From the NCBI RefSeq assembly GCF_009497895.1, contig NZ_CP033116.1, forward strand, positions 992,001 to 1,056,000: a stretch of 64,000 bases of DNA, written 5' to 3'. Below are positions 63,200-64,000 of this stretch, one piece after another; within the stretch, counting starts at the first letter, position 1; each line of letters starts with the position of its first letter. Source of the DNA: Halopseudomonas pelagia. Its GTDB lineage: Bacteria; Pseudomonadota; Gammaproteobacteria; Pseudomonadales; Pseudomonadaceae. Under the pieces are notes generated by a model that searched no databases, had not been told where the DNA came from, and saw nothing but the letters and a program-made list of their open reading frames with translations. A program made the translations under genes and the position numbers.

Positions 63200-64000
63200 A
63201 CCCGCAGGCACGCTCCTGGGCTATGGCCGGACTGGTGGTCTGTACCCTGGCTTGGGCCGGCAATGCGCTGGTAGCGCGGGCCAGCGCGGGCATGTTACCA
63301 CCGGTGGGGCTGTCGTTCTGGCGCTGGGTTACTGCCATGTGTCTGCTATTGCCGTTCACCGCCCGCGGGCTCTGGCGTTATCGCGAGGTACTGCTAACCC
63401 ATTGGAAACAGATTGCCGTGCTGGCCGCTGCCAGTATTACCAGTTACAACACCCTGTTATATGTGGCAGCCCAGAGCACTACCGCGATTAATATCACCCT
63501 GGTCAATACGGGTTTGCCGGTATCTGCATTTCTCTGGACGCTGATTCTCCTGCATCAGCTACCTACTCGCGCAACACTGCTGGGCACCTTGCTGTCGTTT
63601 ATCGGCTTGCTGGTGATCCTCACCACTGGCGATCCGTCCCGCCTGCTGGCCCTGCAGTTTAATCCCGGTGATCTGATCATGGTGATTGCGGTGCTCACCT
63701 GGGGTCTTTACTCGGTGTTGCTGAGGCGCTGGCCTATGCCATTGCCCGGTTTGATTCAGTTGGCTGCGATGCTGATATGCGGCGTGCCGCTGCTCTTCCC
63801 GTTTTACCTCTGGGAATACAGCCAGCTCGGCGCTATGCCTTTCAGTTGGCATGCCGCCGGTGCAATAGCCTATACCGCCGTGATGGCTTCGCTGGTTGCC
63901 TATCTGGCCTGGAATAACGGGGTCAAGGTTCTGGGGCCGGCCACGGCTTCGTTGTTCAGCTATCTGATGCCGGTTTTTGCCGCACTGCTTGGCGTGATTC
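63196..64000 (+). CDS. EamA/DMT family permease, truncated by window edge
   Basis: A frame running off the right edge that I translated by hand. About nine helices are visible, with EamA marks: WAGNALVARASAGMLPPVGLSFWR at the start, TLLYVAAQSTTAINITLVN, and VAYLAWNNGVKVLGPATASLFSYLMPVFA near the end. It is a drug/metabolite-type exporter. The start may be TTG 63196, overlapping the can stop by 4 bp, or ATG 63223. The substrate is unknown. Confidence 0.85.
   Translation, partial: MNPQARSWAMAGLVVCTLAWAGNALVARASAGMLPPVGLSFWRWVTAMCLLLPFTARGLWRYREVLLTHWKQIAVLAAASITSYNTLLYVAAQSTTAINITLVNTGLPVSAFLWTLILLHQLPTRATLLGTLLSFIGLLVILTTGDPSRLLALQFNPGDLIMVIAVLTWGLYSVLLRRWPMPLPGLIQLAAMLICGVPLLFPFYLWEYSQLGAMPFSWHAAGAIAYTAVMASLVAYLAWNNGVKVLGPATASLFSYLMPVFAALLGVI

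Overview
The window is about 64 kb of a chromosome from a Pseudomonas-type gammaproteobacterium. The 16S rRNA, the gene order dksA-gluQ-cbrX-cbrA-cbrB-crcZ-pcnB-folK-panB-panC, a PrrF-like sRNA and the ilvI-ilvH-ilvC-pssA order all point to Pseudomonas or the related Halopseudomonas. Choosing between these two is inference only. The content is mostly core chromosome. The one clear mobile element is an IS66-family insertion with an exact 8-bp target duplication. No prophage, integron, CRISPR array or defence island was seen.

Layout. 1-8998: mixed small enzymes and regulators (hotdog thioesterase, EthD-like protein, fatty acid hydroxylase divergent from an AraC regulator, stress-type protein, GNAT, bPH protein, RsuA, rhombotarget-type lipoprotein, membrane diguanylate cyclase, unknown membrane protein). 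9068-14652: an acyl-CoA block (CoA hydrolase/transferase, FadJ-like, FadI-like). 14838-17532: small CBS, DUF1622, MOSC, DUF2784 and LprI-like genes. 17558-31742: a long, mostly minus-strand core run: thiolase, acs, panC, panB, folK, pcnB, crcZ, cbrB, cbrA, cbrX, gluQ, dksA. 31973-37044: aminotransferase, sfsA, a Rieske protein and an incomplete heme/iron ABC locus. 37114-37252: prrF with its Fur-type promoter. 37266-44217: cyclic-nucleotide-binding protein, TfoX-C protein, kinase/P-loop fusion, PBP1b, TPR lipoprotein, YqcC, DUF4124. 44218-48890: ilvI-ilvH-ilvC-pssA. 48931-54835: a complete rRNA operon (four tandem promoters, 16S, tRNA-Ile, tRNA-Ala, 23S, 5S, terminator). 54865-57430: IS66 element. 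57470-57584: REPIN/MITE-like inverted repeat. 57755-64000: acyl-CoA ligase, leuA, a probable DNA polymerase III psi gene, rimI, beta-carbonic anhydrase and a truncated EamA permease.

How the genes work together. The best-supported regulatory unit is CbrX/CbrA/CbrB with CrcZ. A transporter-like histidine kinase and its sigma54 activator lie just upstream of a non-coding region that has a perfectly spaced -24/-12 promoter, a cluster of TGTTAC/GTAACA half-sites, six A-rich Hfq/Crc-type motifs in the transcript sense and a terminator. This is the carbon catabolite repression circuit of pseudomonads. The second regulatory RNA, PrrF, is the iron-sparing sRNA repressed by Fur, and it sits beside heme-transport genes. 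Both RNAs are outside any protein-coding gene. I found no system that I can call wholly undescribed. The least-characterised items are the two unknown or orphan membrane/lipoprotein genes, the structured ilv leader, the TGTATCAC repeats inside the IS end and the overlap of the pssA terminator with the first rRNA promoter.
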